A stretch of DNA of 64,000 nucleotides from Lysinibacillus fusiformis (GTDB lineage: Bacteria > Bacillota > Bacilli > Bacillales_A > Planococcaceae), in assembly GCF_003049525.1 (NCBI RefSeq), contig NZ_PYWL01000002.1, forward strand, positions 310,001 to 374,000. The letters run 5' to 3'. Below the pieces are notes generated by a model. That model worked only from the letters and a program-made list of their open reading frames with translations, was not told the origin of the DNA and did not search any database. The position numbers and the translations under genes are program-made. Of this stretch, positions 9,186-17,512 are shown one piece after another. Position 1 is the first letter of the stretch; every line of letters begins with the position of its first letter.

Positions 9186-10249
9186 ATGGAAACAATGAAG
9201 CACTATCCATTTATCTATTTTTTGTACGAACGCAATCAGGTGCTTGTATATAAAATTCAAACACTCGATTACATCACATTAGCAAATGTCGTGGAAAAGG
9301 GAGAATGGGAGGGGTATGAGCTTCTGCCATCAGAGCCATTTACAACATTTCGGCATGAACAAAGTGATCCTAAAGAGGGATGGTCTTTTTGGGTTGCGGC
9401 GGAACACCTTAGTCATTTGGTAGACACCATTAATGATTATATTCAGCTTCAAAGAAAGAGTATGATGACAACAACTGCCCAAGTTGTACATATTGTTTGC
9501 TCAGAATTGCAGCAGGCTCCTTACGAGTGGCACTTGCTCCGCCTAAATATGTCATTGGCTTTCCAGAGGATTTGTCTATCGGACCGCTGTGGAAGCTTGA
9601 TGAAGAAAGAGGACAAGCATGCCGCCAAAAGTGGTTAATGGAAAATAGTAATGATGAGGTGGATAACTTTGTTGGTCATAATAAATTAAAAGAGGCAATT
9701 CGAGAGATACGGGATATTCCGAGTCACCTACCTATCTATATTTGGTGTGGGGACAATATAGAAGAACAATGTGGGCTTCGGTTTTTCCTCTATTTATTGC
9801 GTGATCAACACAATGAAATATTTCTTATACATACAAATGGACAGCAAGTGATCGAACGTCAGTGGAATCCAAATCTGTATGAAAAAAAGAGATTATCAGT
9901 AAAAGAACGTCTAAAATTTCTACAGCAATGGGAAGGTCTGGCAGAATCAACGGCAGTGCTTCGTCAATGGGAGCAACAGCATATTCAAGAGGTGTCTGAA
10001 AATTTTTATGACTCTCTCATCGTGAAGAGGCTAAAAGAAATGCATCAGGAACAGGGACATGTGGATTTTATTCAAACTGGAACATTTCTTTTAGAGCTAC
10101 TTGCTAGAATGGATGAATCGCCAAACATCTTTTATTTAGAATATAGAATTCGATATTTAATCTATAATGGCACCCTAGCATTAAAAGGTATTCCTAAATC
10201 TATGTGGGATTATTATGTGAAAATATGCCAAAAAACCTCTTTAGTCTGA
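9186..10249 (+). pseudogene. DUF1835-type protein interrupted by a one-base frameshift
   Basis: The first frame (9186-9638, good site AAAGGAGA) codes an N-terminal domain and then enters a DUF1835-like start, VVHIVCSE, before going out of frame. The continuation is in the second frame from about 9509: AAGSLRVAL, then VIGFPEDLSIGPLWKL, and on to 10249. The junction reads as if one base is missing between 9501 and 9508. DUF1835 proteins normally have the HIV.(G)DS/E-AAGSL motif intact, so the two pieces were one gene of about 354 residues. It may be a true pseudogene or a sequencing error; nothing points to programmed slippage. The function of the family is unknown. Confidence 0.75.
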
Positions 10250-10266
10250 AGACTTAAAGAGGTTTT
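10228..10266. terminator. Bidirectional terminator overlapping the stop of the DUF1835 gene
   Basis: AAAACCTCTTTA-GTC pairs with GACTTAAAGAGGTTTT with one bulged base. The stop codon of the upstream gene lies inside the hairpin. It is also placed to end the convergent membrane-protein gene. Confidence 0.82.
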
Positions 10267-10277
10267 AGGATAGTGAA

Positions 10278-10763
10278 CTAGACAGCGAATGGTCTGTTCA
10301 TTCGCATTAAACCGTAAATAGCAAAGAACAACCCGCCTGTAATAACCATTAGAATCGTGTAAAGTACAGCCTTACCAGTTTCACCACACCAGCGATAGAA
10401 TAGGCGATATGTGAAATACAATGTAAAGCCCACCATACCTATAGATGCGAGTAAACCGATAACTGGTATAAACGAAACGATAAACAAGCCTGCATAAATA
10501 AGGGTATTTTTTAGAGCTGTTGCACGAATCGATTCTCGATTATCTCCACCGGCAGTCAGTAGGAAAAGGCTGTATACATTAATGATAGGAATCCAAGCAA
10601 TATAGGCTACATCTCCAAAACCATTTGTTTTAGATGTCATAAAATAAATGAGTGCACTAATAATGTAGGCGATTAGCCCAAGAACTAGAGATGCTAAAAT
10701 TACGATAATAAATAAGCCTCCCATGGCTGCATCCAAATCAGAGTTATAATAATTATAGTCCAT
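10278..10763 (-). CDS. Small multi-spanning membrane protein of unknown function
   Basis: A 160-residue protein with an acidic, Tyr/Asn-rich start (MDYNYYNSDLDAAMGG) and about four transmembrane segments. AYIAWIPIINVYSLFLLTAGG is a motif seen in DUF5684-like membrane proteins, but I am not certain of the family. GGGAGG lies 8 bp before the chosen ATG at 10763; the frame extends 15 codons upstream without a plausible site. It is monocistronic. Confidence 0.7.
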   Translation of the reverse strand: MDYNYYNSDLDAAMGGLFIIVILASLVLGLIAYIISALIYFMTSKTNGFGDVAYIAWIPIINVYSLFLLTAGGDNRESIRATALKNTLIYAGLFIVSFIPVIGLLASIGMVGFTLYFTYRLFYRWCGETGKAVLYTILMVITGGLFFAIYGLMRMNRPFAV

Positions 10764-11062
10764 CAGAAAAACCTCCCTTCTTAAGAAAATACCTCCTAAT
10801 GATACCAATCCTATTATGTTTAATCTACAACCATTTATATGTAATTTTTAGTAGAAACGGCACAAATGTACTAGAAAGAAATTTTTTATTCATTCTTTTA
10901 TGATGATTTTTTGAGTAATGAATGAAAGAAATGCAAAAAATATCCTTGGGAAAATGAATATGCTAGTTTAGGAGAATCATTTTTAAAGTTTTTCACCTTG
11001 TACTGCTTACAAACATTACTATCCTATGTTTGTAGTGGTATCTGACATGCCATTTTATTCAG
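10764..11062. other. Intergenic region without recognisable gene
   Basis: This is the AT-rich upstream region of the membrane-protein gene. I see no coding frame of useful length, no RNA motif and no repeat shared with the rest of the window. Confidence 0.6.
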
Positions 11063-11094
11063 AAAAAAGTCACCTTCCCATATAGAAAGGTGAC
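11063..11094 (-). terminator. Terminator of the nitroreductase gene
   Basis: On the minus strand GTCACCTT and AAGGTGAC form an 8-bp stem, followed by TTTTTTCT. Confidence 0.9.
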
Positions 11095-11110
11095 AACAAT
11101 TTTACATGTA

Positions 11111-11737
11111 TTACATGAATTTGGCGATATGCTCTAGCTCAATACGTGAAGAATTATAGGCAGGGGCTGCTGCTTTACCAATCGCAATTAAAATAACGGG
11201 TACGATATGATCGGCTAATTCAAAATGTTTGGTGAAGGCTTCTTTATTGAAGCCGCCCATTGGTACTGTATCATAGCCCATGTCTTTTGCTAAAAGCATG
11301 ATCTGCATGGAAATGAGTCCAGCATCAAATGTAACGATATTCTTTAAAACCTCCTGAGGAAGCTGAGAATATAAGTTCATTGAATTATTAATCATTAAAT
11401 CCTTTGTTGCTTCATTAATATAACCAAGATCGAAATTTTTTGTAAAGATCGATTCAGCATTTTCGTACATTTTTGTATCGCCTAGGACAGCAATAACAGC
11501 TGAGGAAGTTTCCACTTGCTCTTGATTGTTAGCAATGGCACGCAACTCTTTTTTCATTGCCTCATCTTGAATGACTATAAAGCGCCATGGCTGTAAGTTA
11601 CTTGAAGATGGTGCAGAAGTGGCTTCTACTAGTAGTTCCTCTAGTTGTTCTTGAGGAATTTTATAATTTTCGTCGTATTTACGAACAGATTTACGGTCAT
11701 GCATAACTTTATTTAAATTGCTTTTTGTCACTGTCAT
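11111..11737 (-). CDS. Nitroreductase-family FMN oxidoreductase
   Basis: A 208-residue protein of the nitroreductase fold. RKSVRKYDENYKI near the N-terminus is the FMN-phosphate-binding arginine motif (R-x-S-x-R), followed by SAPSSSNLQPWRFIV, the second conserved FMN-contact segment. Such homodimeric enzymes reduce nitro or quinone compounds, or act in other flavin chemistry, using NAD(P)H. The true substrate is unknown. AAGGAG precedes the ATG. It is monocistronic with its own terminator. Confidence 0.9.
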   Translation of the reverse strand: MTVTKSNLNKVMHDRKSVRKYDENYKIPQEQLEELLVEATSAPSSSNLQPWRFIVIQDEAMKKELRAIANNQEQVETSSAVIAVLGDTKMYENAESIFTKNFDLGYINEATKDLMINNSMNLYSQLPQEVLKNIVTFDAGLISMQIMLLAKDMGYDTVPMGGFNKEAFTKHFELADHIVPVILIAIGKAAAPAYNSSRIELEHIAKFM

Positions 11738-11867
11738 TTATTTTGACTCCTTCATTATAAGATGCGTTTTTACTATACGATAAATGATTTCAAATTCCAA
11801 GTAAATTGCTCGAATTAAAGAGTCTTGAATATAGGATTTTCGATGAGGTGGTGATCGCCTAAATGTC

Positions 11868-12029
11868 ATGACGCATCAAGCTCAAAATTTGCAAGAAGCA
11901 ACAACTGTATTTTTCATGCTTTTGATAGAATCTATCTTTGGTCTTAGAAAATATGTATTGGAACGAAGGACGGCGAATCCTGTGGGAAAAGTGGTAGTTG
12001 AGGTCGTGGATAGAGGGGATATTTTCTGA
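11868..12029 (+). other. Doubtful 53-codon open frame in intergenic DNA
   Basis: An ATG frame begins MTHQAQNLQEATT and runs 53 codons to a TGA. A weak GAGGTGGTG is present but about 14 bp away. The second half lies inside the degenerate repeat described below, so it is probably not a gene; it is recorded because the surrounding 400 bp hold no other candidate. Confidence 0.15.
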
Positions 12030-12123
12030 TGGGAGGGATGTAGCTCGAAACTGTCCAGCCGTAGTGATAATCGCTAAAAAAGACTATAGATCCACTCAAC
12101 TTTTTTGAGCTTGTCTACAGTCT
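11958..12123. repeat. Relic of a dispersed Bacillaceae intergenic repeat plus hairpin
   Basis: GAACGAAGGACGGCGAATCC followed by TGTGGGAAAAGTGGTAGTTG resembles, in degenerate form, the GC-rich repeat common between genes in Bacillus and Lysinibacillus genomes (recalled pattern GGACGGCGACTCCTGCGGG). At its right end an imperfect hairpin (12081-12099 with 12105-12123, right arm TTGAGCTTGTCTACAGTCT) resembles the perfect hairpin at 34184-34229. Being AT-shifted and mismatched, the copy looks old and inactive. The hairpin may still help end the minus-strand or plus-strand transcripts. Confidence 0.5.
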
Positions 12124-12138
12124 GAAGGGCAACCCTCA

Positions 12139-13365
12139 CTATCTTAATTTAAATGCCTCCCATTCTATATGGCTAGTAGGAGCGGACGATTTGAAGTGCT
12201 TCATCATTTTTTCGGGTCCACATAGATAAATACTTGTATGAGCTGGTATGGTCAGCTGGTCAAAAGAAAGTCTGTCCACCTGAGATGTATCTATAAAAGT
12301 GACCGTAAATTGCTCATTGGATTGCGCATAGTCCAGTAAAAAATCTTTATAAACAATATTATCTACACCATGAAAGGAATAATATAAATCGATTTTCTTA
12401 GTTGGCTTTGTTTGCAAATAGGCGATAAATGGCGTAATGCCAATGCCCCCAGCAATCCAAAGTTGTTGATTGGCTCCTTTGGCAAAGTCAAGATGACCAA
12501 AAGGACCATCAATGGCAACAGGGGTATCCACTTGTATTTCATTGTAGACCTGCTTTGTAAAATCGCCGACAGCTTTGATTGTCACCCTAATTGTTATTCC
12601 ATCCCCACCAGAAATAGAGAAGGGGTGTGGTGCTTTTTCAATGCCTTCCTGAAAGATTTTTAGAAAGAGAAATTGTCCAGGGCGGTAATGAAGTTTTTTC
12701 GTGAGGGTTAGCTCTAATTCGATAACATGGGCATTCAATTTTTGAATGTTGGAAATAGTTCCGTTATACGGGAAGAACATATCTTGATACATGGTCATCA
12801 TATACAGGGCAGACATAAATCCAATGGTTGTCGTAAGAGCTGTGAAAATACCTAATGCTGAAGGCTGTAATAAATCATATTCGCTCGAAAAATAAGTATG
12901 GTAAATGCCCAATGTATAAGGAAGCAGCAATAAGCGGTGTAGCCAACGCCAATGCTCATATTTTAAAAATTTTGCTAGGAATGCGAGGGCGATCAGAATA
13001 ATAAAGCCATATTGTGCGAACTCACCAAGCTCTTTCGCCCATTCACGAAAAGATGTTTGTGGCAGATCTTCATCGGGAACCATTTTTTGCAATTGTCCAT
13101 GGATAATGATGAACGCAAGTGAAAGCATGGCCAAAACTTTATGATAAAAATTTAGGCGCTCTAGCCCATGGAACCAGCGCTCTAATATTTTCATTCTTGT
13201 AGAGAAAAGAAACACAAGGAAGAGTCCTGTAATCGCTAAGCCTCCAATAATATGGGCAAGCTTGTTCAGTGGATGAATGGGTGTCAGCGGTGTAGCAAAA
13301 TACCAAAGGCATGCGCTACTTCCCATCGCCAATATAATAAGTAGTAGTCCTCTATACGCTTTCAT
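12139..13365 (-). CDS. Ferric-reductase-like transmembrane flavoprotein (ferredoxin reductase family)
   Basis: A 408-residue membrane oxidoreductase. The N-terminal half has about six transmembrane helices with histidines that could bind haem (HIIGG, YHKVLAML, IIHGQ, HRLLLLPYTLGIYHTYF). The C-terminal half is a flavodoxin-reductase-like module: YRPGQFLFLK and HPFSISGG for FAD, GGIGITPFIAYL for NAD(P)H, and YLCGPEKMM at the end. The predicted role is electron transfer from cytoplasmic NAD(P)H across the membrane, for example to ferric iron or another extracellular acceptor. GGAGGT precedes the ATG. No Fur box was recognised upstream. Confidence 0.87.
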   Translation of the reverse strand: MKAYRGLLLIILAMGSSACLWYFATPLTPIHPLNKLAHIIGGLAITGLFLVFLFSTRMKILERWFHGLERLNFYHKVLAMLSLAFIIIHGQLQKMVPDEDLPQTSFREWAKELGEFAQYGFIILIALAFLAKFLKYEHWRWLHRLLLLPYTLGIYHTYFSSEYDLLQPSALGIFTALTTTIGFMSALYMMTMYQDMFFPYNGTISNIQKLNAHVIELELTLTKKLHYRPGQFLFLKIFQEGIEKAPHPFSISGGDGITIRVTIKAVGDFTKQVYNEIQVDTPVAIDGPFGHLDFAKGANQQLWIAGGIGITPFIAYLQTKPTKKIDLYYSFHGVDNIVYKDFLLDYAQSNEQFTVTFIDTSQVDRLSFDQLTIPAHTSIYLCGPEKMMKHFKSSAPTSHIEWEAFKLR

Positions 13366-13446
13366 AAATAACCTCCATTCTTATTTTTAACCATATATTT
13401 TATGGCTATACAATTATTGGATGAAAATATTTTAGATCGTACGTTC

Positions 13447-13460
13447 GGAATGTATGTTCC
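13447..13460 (+). promoter_or_regulatory. LexA-like (SOS) box upstream of YdjM-type gene
   Basis: GGAATGTATGTTCC matches 12 of 14 positions of the B. subtilis LexA consensus CGAACRNRYGTTCC as I recall it. It lies 66 bp before the ATG of a YdjM-family gene, whose E. coli namesake is a known LexA target. Confidence 0.45.
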
Positions 13461-13526
13461 CTTTTGGGCATATGTATGTTACATTAAGAAGGTTCGCAAA
13501 ATGCGTAAGAAGGGTGGAAGTAATTT

Positions 13527-14015
13527 ATGCAAGGGAATACCCATATTGTTGGGGGCATTACAGCAAGTCTAGCCTTTGCACAAATTTCTAATGATAATCC
13601 GCTTGTTTTGGTAGGGGCAGGCGTTATCGGTGCATTACTTCCAGATATTTGCCATGGTGGTAGCAAAATCGGAAGGAAGCTTCCCATCATTTCAAAAATG
13701 GTTAATTCGTTGTTTGGACATCGTTCCTTTACACATAGTTTACTGTTTTTATTTTTGATGGGGATGCTACTACATACATTTATACCGTATAAATCCATTA
13801 CAATAGGTATTTTATTAGGGATGGCAAGTCATGTTTTACTGGATATGGGGACCAAAAAGGGTGTTAAACTATTTTTCCCAGTATCCATTTCGGTGCGTCT
13901 ACCACTTACTACAAAAACAGGTAGTAAAGTTGAAAAAGTAGTGTTTACATTGCTAACAATGCTCTCAGTCTTTTTTAGCTATGAAATTATTGTGCAGCTT
14001 CTTGCTACTATTTAA
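13527..14015 (+). CDS. YdjM/DUF457-type membrane-bound metal-dependent hydrolase
   Basis: A 162-residue protein. The N-terminal MQGNTHIVGG with a conserved His, GALLPDI, and FGHRSFTHS (His-rich, with a following transmembrane segment), then ASHVLLDMGTKKG, are the conserved features of the DUF457/YdjM membrane family, which is annotated as a predicted metal-dependent hydrolase. The biochemical activity is not established. There are about four hydrophobic stretches. AAGGGTGGAAG precedes the ATG. The LexA-like box upstream suggests induction by DNA damage. Confidence 0.85.
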   Translation: MQGNTHIVGGITASLAFAQISNDNPLVLVGAGVIGALLPDICHGGSKIGRKLPIISKMVNSLFGHRSFTHSLLFLFLMGMLLHTFIPYKSITIGILLGMASHVLLDMGTKKGVKLFFPVSISVRLPLTTKTGSKVEKVVFTLLTMLSVFFSYEIIVQLLATI

Positions 14016-14038
14016 GCAAAGAAACCCCTAAGAGTGTA

Positions 14039-14098
14039 AGATGCTCCCCATTAGGTAGGCAGACAAAAACATCTGTTTATCTATGGGGAGTATTTTTT
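14039..14098 (+). terminator. Terminator after the YdjM-type gene
   Basis: ATGCTCCCCAT pairs with ATGGGGAGTAT, with an inner CAGA/TCTG helix, followed by TTTTTT. Confidence 0.85.
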
Positions 14099-14256
14099 TG
14101 TAAGCTGCTTTGTTTTTTTTGTGAGTTGAAGCTTTGAAAGTATGCTAAAACAATGGGGGATTGTCCATAATTTTTATGAAGGTTTTTCATTAAAAAATAT
14201 CTGAAACTAGCGATTGACCTTTGCGTAACGCAAACCTTTATAATAAGTGCTGCTCA

Positions 14257-14296
14257 AAAAGGAACCCCTGTACGAGAAAATTCTCATGCAGGGGTT
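14257..14296 (-). terminator. Terminator of the squalene/phytoene synthase-family gene
   Basis: On the minus strand AACCCCTG and CAGGGGTT enclose an inner GAGAA/TTCTC helix, followed by CCTTTTTGA. Confidence 0.85.
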
Positions 14297-14345
14297 TTAT
14301 AGGTTGTGCATCTTATTGGGTTATGCTAGAAATGCAGGCCACTCA

Positions 14346-15167
14346 TCAGTCAGCCTGTACCTCTTCGACCGTTTGTTCAACCTCTGTTCGTGTAATTTTT
14401 TCACGACCATCTTGCATGGCTTTCAATGTTTTATGCGCTAATGCAAGTGGTAATCGACAAAATAATAATACGGTGCGTTTATTAATATCTTTCATATAAA
14501 GATCAGCTTTTGCGAGATTTTCCTCTGCATAAGCAAATAAGTCCTCGCGTGTCCAGCCGTCAGGAACGAAACTTACGCCACGCTCATCCATATCCTCATG
14601 CTGATTGCGTAAAATATTGACAGCCTGGAGACCTCGACCATAGCCAATTGCTAAATCTCGATCTGTTTGAATGTCTGCACCCCACGCCCAAAGCTCAGAC
14701 AGCATTGTCCCAACAAGCCCTGCTACGTAGTATGTATAATCATCTAAATCCTCGCGTGTATGCACCTGCCAATTAGCTTTAGACCACTTCGCCATACCAA
14801 AGGCCATTTCACTTGTAGAGGCTTGGACAATTTTTCGTGATTCCTCAGGGCAGAATGTTAGCCAATCTGCTAAGCGGAGGGTTACCTCAGGTAACTGTGC
14901 CGCATAAGGCGCTAACAATTCTTGATATGACTCATCATTAAATGTGTCCTTTAAAAGGTCACTAGTTGCTGATAATAAATCAAACTTTACATCATTGGAA
15001 AGCTGTTCATGATCTTCTATTTCATCAATGGCGCGCATTGCTAAATAGGCAGCTGCTACCGATACCTTTAAATCATTTTTTAAGAAAGTGATAGGTATAT
15101 AAAAAGTGCGACTTGTGTCTTTTAAAACTTGCATCGCCTCTTTATAAAGTCTTTTTTGATCTTTCAC
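14346..15167 (-). CDS. Squalene/phytoene synthase family protein
   Basis: A 273-residue all-alpha prenyl synthase. RTFYIPITFL, the first aspartate-rich segment AIDEIEDHE, YYVAGLVGTMLSELWAWG, and the second aspartate-rich segment NILRNQHEDMDERG are the conserved catalytic regions that bind Mg-diphosphate in head-to-head condensing enzymes. Substrates (two farnesyl or geranylgeranyl diphosphates) are inferred from the family only. No desaturase, cyclase or prenyltransferase gene is adjacent, so the end product cannot be guessed; some Bacillus members (YisP) act as farnesyl-diphosphate phosphatases. GTG at 15167 is the start, with GGAGG 8 bp upstream. Confidence 0.87.
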   Translation of the reverse strand: MKDQKRLYKEAMQVLKDTSRTFYIPITFLKNDLKVSVAAAYLAMRAIDEIEDHEQLSNDVKFDLLSATSDLLKDTFNDESYQELLAPYAAQLPEVTLRLADWLTFCPEESRKIVQASTSEMAFGMAKWSKANWQVHTREDLDDYTYYVAGLVGTMLSELWAWGADIQTDRDLAIGYGRGLQAVNILRNQHEDMDERGVSFVPDGWTREDLFAYAEENLAKADLYMKDINKRTVLLFCRLPLALAHKTLKAMQDGREKITRTEVEQTVEEVQAD

Positions 15168-15265
15168 TTGTATTCCTCCGTTCAAATGGTTCCACATCTA
15201 TAGTATATCGTATCGTAAAAATGGGGAAAGATAAAACAGATTGTTCATGATTATGGAGATATTCT

Positions 15266-15308
15266 TTGAAAACGGTTACTAAAAATGATATAGTTTAATA
15301 GTAAACTA
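15266..15308 (+). promoter_or_regulatory. Sigma-A-type promoter with overlapping palindrome before SDR gene
   Basis: TTGAAA (15266-15271), a 17-bp spacer, then TATAGT (15289-15294). The -10 overlaps the inverted repeat TAGTTTA-ATAG-TAAACTA (15291-15308), a likely repressor site. No regulator gene is adjacent. Confidence 0.6.
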
Positions 15309-15395
15309 TTTAGACATATACTTTTATTGTGGTCTAAAAGTGTCGGTTTATACTAGTACGACAGACAAATTTCAAGTGAGAGGAAGTATAAAGTA

Positions 15396-16130
15396 ATGGG
15401 ACGTTTAAATAATAAAATCGCAATGATTACAGGTGGAGCATCTGGAATGGGGGCAGCGATGGCAAAATTGTTTGCACAAGAAGGGGCTACAGTCATTGCA
15501 GCGGATATTAACGAGGAGAACCTAGCGAAAATTTCAGAGCTAGAAAATGTAGAGGGTATGAAATTAGATGTTTCTTCTGACGAAAACTGGGCAGAAGTGA
15601 CAAAAGCGATTGTCGAAAAATATGGCCGTATTGATATTTTAATTAACAATGCTGGTATTTCTTCCGAAAAAGGTCCAGATGAAATTACACAAGCGGACTG
15701 GACAATCATGCATAATATCAATGCTTTTGGTCCATTCCTTGGCATAAAATATGCAGCTAAATATATGAAGGAAGCAGGAAAGGGCTCAATCGTTAATACA
15801 TCATCTTACACGGCGATTATTGGTGCAGGCTTCAATGCATATACGGCATCTAAAGGTTCTTTACGTGCGATCGCTCGTGCAGCAGCTTCCGAGCTTGGTG
15901 CTTTCAATGTCCGTGTCAATACGGTATTCCCAGGTGTTATTGAAACACCGATGACAGCAAAATTATCGGAAGCAAAAGAAGCTATGGATATGTTAGTAAA
16001 AACTACGCCAATGGGACGTCTTGGTCAACCAGAAGAAGTGGCGAATGCAATCTTATTTTTAGCATCCGATGAAGCCTCTTATATTACAGGTGCTGAGTTA
16101 GTTATTGATGGTGGTTATTCAGCTCGTTAA
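15396..16130 (+). CDS. Short-chain dehydrogenase/reductase
   Basis: A 244-residue classical SDR. TGGASGMG is the cofactor loop, ADIN after the second strand suggests NAD preference, NNAG is the structural motif, and the catalytic Ser and Tyr-x-x-x-Lys are seen in NTSSYTAI and YTASKGS. The C-terminal ASYITGAELVIDGGYSAR is typical of the family. The alcohol or ketone substrate cannot be assigned. GAGGAAG precedes the ATG. It is monocistronic, with a well-formed promoter, a possible operator and a terminator. Confidence 0.9.
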   Translation: MGRLNNKIAMITGGASGMGAAMAKLFAQEGATVIAADINEENLAKISELENVEGMKLDVSSDENWAEVTKAIVEKYGRIDILINNAGISSEKGPDEITQADWTIMHNINAFGPFLGIKYAAKYMKEAGKGSIVNTSSYTAIIGAGFNAYTASKGSLRAIARAAASELGAFNVRVNTVFPGVIETPMTAKLSEAKEAMDMLVKTTPMGRLGQPEEVANAILFLASDEASYITGAELVIDGGYSAR

Positions 16131-16149
16131 TTAATAGTAAAGGATAAGA

Positions 16150-16196
16150 AAGTGGAAATGCCTGTGTTCAAGCAGTGCATTTTCACTTTTTTTGTT
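16150..16196 (+). terminator. Terminator after SDR gene
   Basis: AAGTGGAAATGC pairs with GCATTTTCACTT around a 15-nt loop, followed by a T-rich run. Confidence 0.85.
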
Positions 16197-16400
16197 TTTT
16201 TAGTAGAATGATGTTAAAGTATTATAATTCGTCAAGATCCCGCTGTTGATTAGAAAAATTTTGATAATTTTCGTGTTTTTTTCATGATTGTTTATGAAGT
16301 TATTGCACAATCATTTCAACAGCGTTAAAGTTTAGAAAGGGCGAAAATGTCATTACAAGATTTGGGGGACTGTACGAAGCATTATGGTTTCGTATAATAA

Positions 16401-16493
16401 CTAGTTAGTCAGGATTTTGGCACACAAAAAACTCCTTGCAAAATCCTTGACACCAATGAAGGCATGAAACTTAAATAGTTGCCTGACTACTAG
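16401..16493. other. Folded 93-bp element upstream of coaW
   Basis: CTAGTTAGTCAGG (16401-16413) can pair with CCTGACTACTAG (16482-16493) with a single bulge. Inside, GGATTTTG (16412-16419) pairs with CAAAATCC (16439-16446), sharing two G with the outer helix, so the two helices compete. It sits in a 416-bp gap. It could be a leader RNA of coaW or the relic of a small mobile element (MITE). I do not recognise it as any known riboswitch. Confidence 0.4.
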
Positions 16494-16546
16494 CGTAATG
16501 GTCATTAGGTAGATGAGATTACGTAATAAACACAAAGGAGAATAGT

Positions 16547-17383
16547 ATGCCAAAGGCTATAGGTATTGATGCAGGTGGCACATTGACAAAGGTTGCTTAT
16601 TTAGATGAAGACAATGAACTTATTCTAACAACCTTCCCGTCAAATGATTTGCTGTCTGTGAAAAATTGGATTATTGATCATCCAGATATTGAGGATATTG
16701 GTGTGACGGGGGGACGTACAGAACAATTACTTGATGTCATTAAAACGATGAAATCGATTCATTATATAGTAGAATTTGAAGCTACATTAAAAGGTGTTCG
16801 TTTTTTATTAAATAAAGAAGGCTACTTGTTTGAACGTAGTATGATTACTAATATCGGAACAGGAACTTCTATACATTATATGGAAGATAATACACATATA
16901 CGCGTTGGTGGGACAGGCGTTGGTGGCGGTACATTAATAGGATTGTCAGCGCTTACAACAGGCATTACAGACTATAATGAAATTCGTGAAATGGCTGCTA
17001 ACGGTAATCGAGAAAGTATCGATTTATTGGTCAAGGACATTTACCAAGGAATGGACACACCGATTGATGGTCATTTAACTGCTAGTAATTTTGGTAAAGT
17101 GGGCATTACACAATCATTGAAGCATCCTGCTGAGGATATTATTGCCACTGTACAGGGACTCGTTGGCGAAGTGATTACAACATTAAGTATTCAATATGCC
17201 GAGGAAAAAAATACACAGCATATCGTCTATATTGGATCGACTCTCAGCAATAATGAGCATCTTACCCGCGTAATTGCCAATTATACACGCACGAAAAAGC
17301 ATACACCTGTCTTTATTAATGATCATGGCTTTTCTGGAGCTGTGGGAGCATTATTGAATATAACGGAATATACAATTGTTTAA
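16547..17383 (+). CDS. coaW: Type II pantothenate kinase
   Basis: First step of coenzyme A synthesis: ATP-dependent phosphorylation of pantothenate. The 278-residue ASKHA-fold protein begins AIGIDAGGTLTKVAYL (phosphate-1 loop), has NIGTGTSIHY and GGTGVGGGTLIGLS (phosphate-2 and adenosine motifs), and ends with GFSGAVGALL. This matches the staphylococcal and Bacillus CoaW type, usually feedback-resistant, rather than type I or III kinases. GGAG lies just before the ATG. It is monocistronic, with an unusual folded region upstream and a strong terminator. Confidence 0.92.
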   Translation: MPKAIGIDAGGTLTKVAYLDEDNELILTTFPSNDLLSVKNWIIDHPDIEDIGVTGGRTEQLLDVIKTMKSIHYIVEFEATLKGVRFLLNKEGYLFERSMITNIGTGTSIHYMEDNTHIRVGGTGVGGGTLIGLSALTTGITDYNEIREMAANGNRESIDLLVKDIYQGMDTPIDGHLTASNFGKVGITQSLKHPAEDIIATVQGLVGEVITTLSIQYAEEKNTQHIVYIGSTLSNNEHLTRVIANYTRTKKHTPVFINDHGFSGAVGALLNITEYTIV

Positions 17384-17394
17384 AGACAGATAAG

Positions 17395-17440
17395 AATGAA
17401 CATGACTAACGGGAGTTAGTGGTGTTCATTTTTTTTTTTA
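17395..17440 (+). terminator. Terminator after coaW
   Basis: AATGAACA-TG-ACTAAC and GTTAGT-GG-TGTTCATT form a long stem around GGGA, followed by ten T. Confidence 0.93.
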
Positions 17441-17512
17441 CAAAAATGCCCGAAAAAAAGACCTCATATAAACGGTAGTACATGAGCAAATTATAGGTAG
17501 GAGGTGATATCT

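Noticed and set aside
9497..9640. Programmed ribosomal frameshift in the DUF1835-type gene
   Set aside because: There is no slippery heptamer, internal Shine-Dalgarno or downstream pseudoknot at 9501-9508; a deletion or sequencing error is simpler.
11868..12029. 53-codon frame as a real gene
   Set aside because: The second half lies in a repeat relic and the ribosome binding site is poorly spaced; listed only with low confidence.
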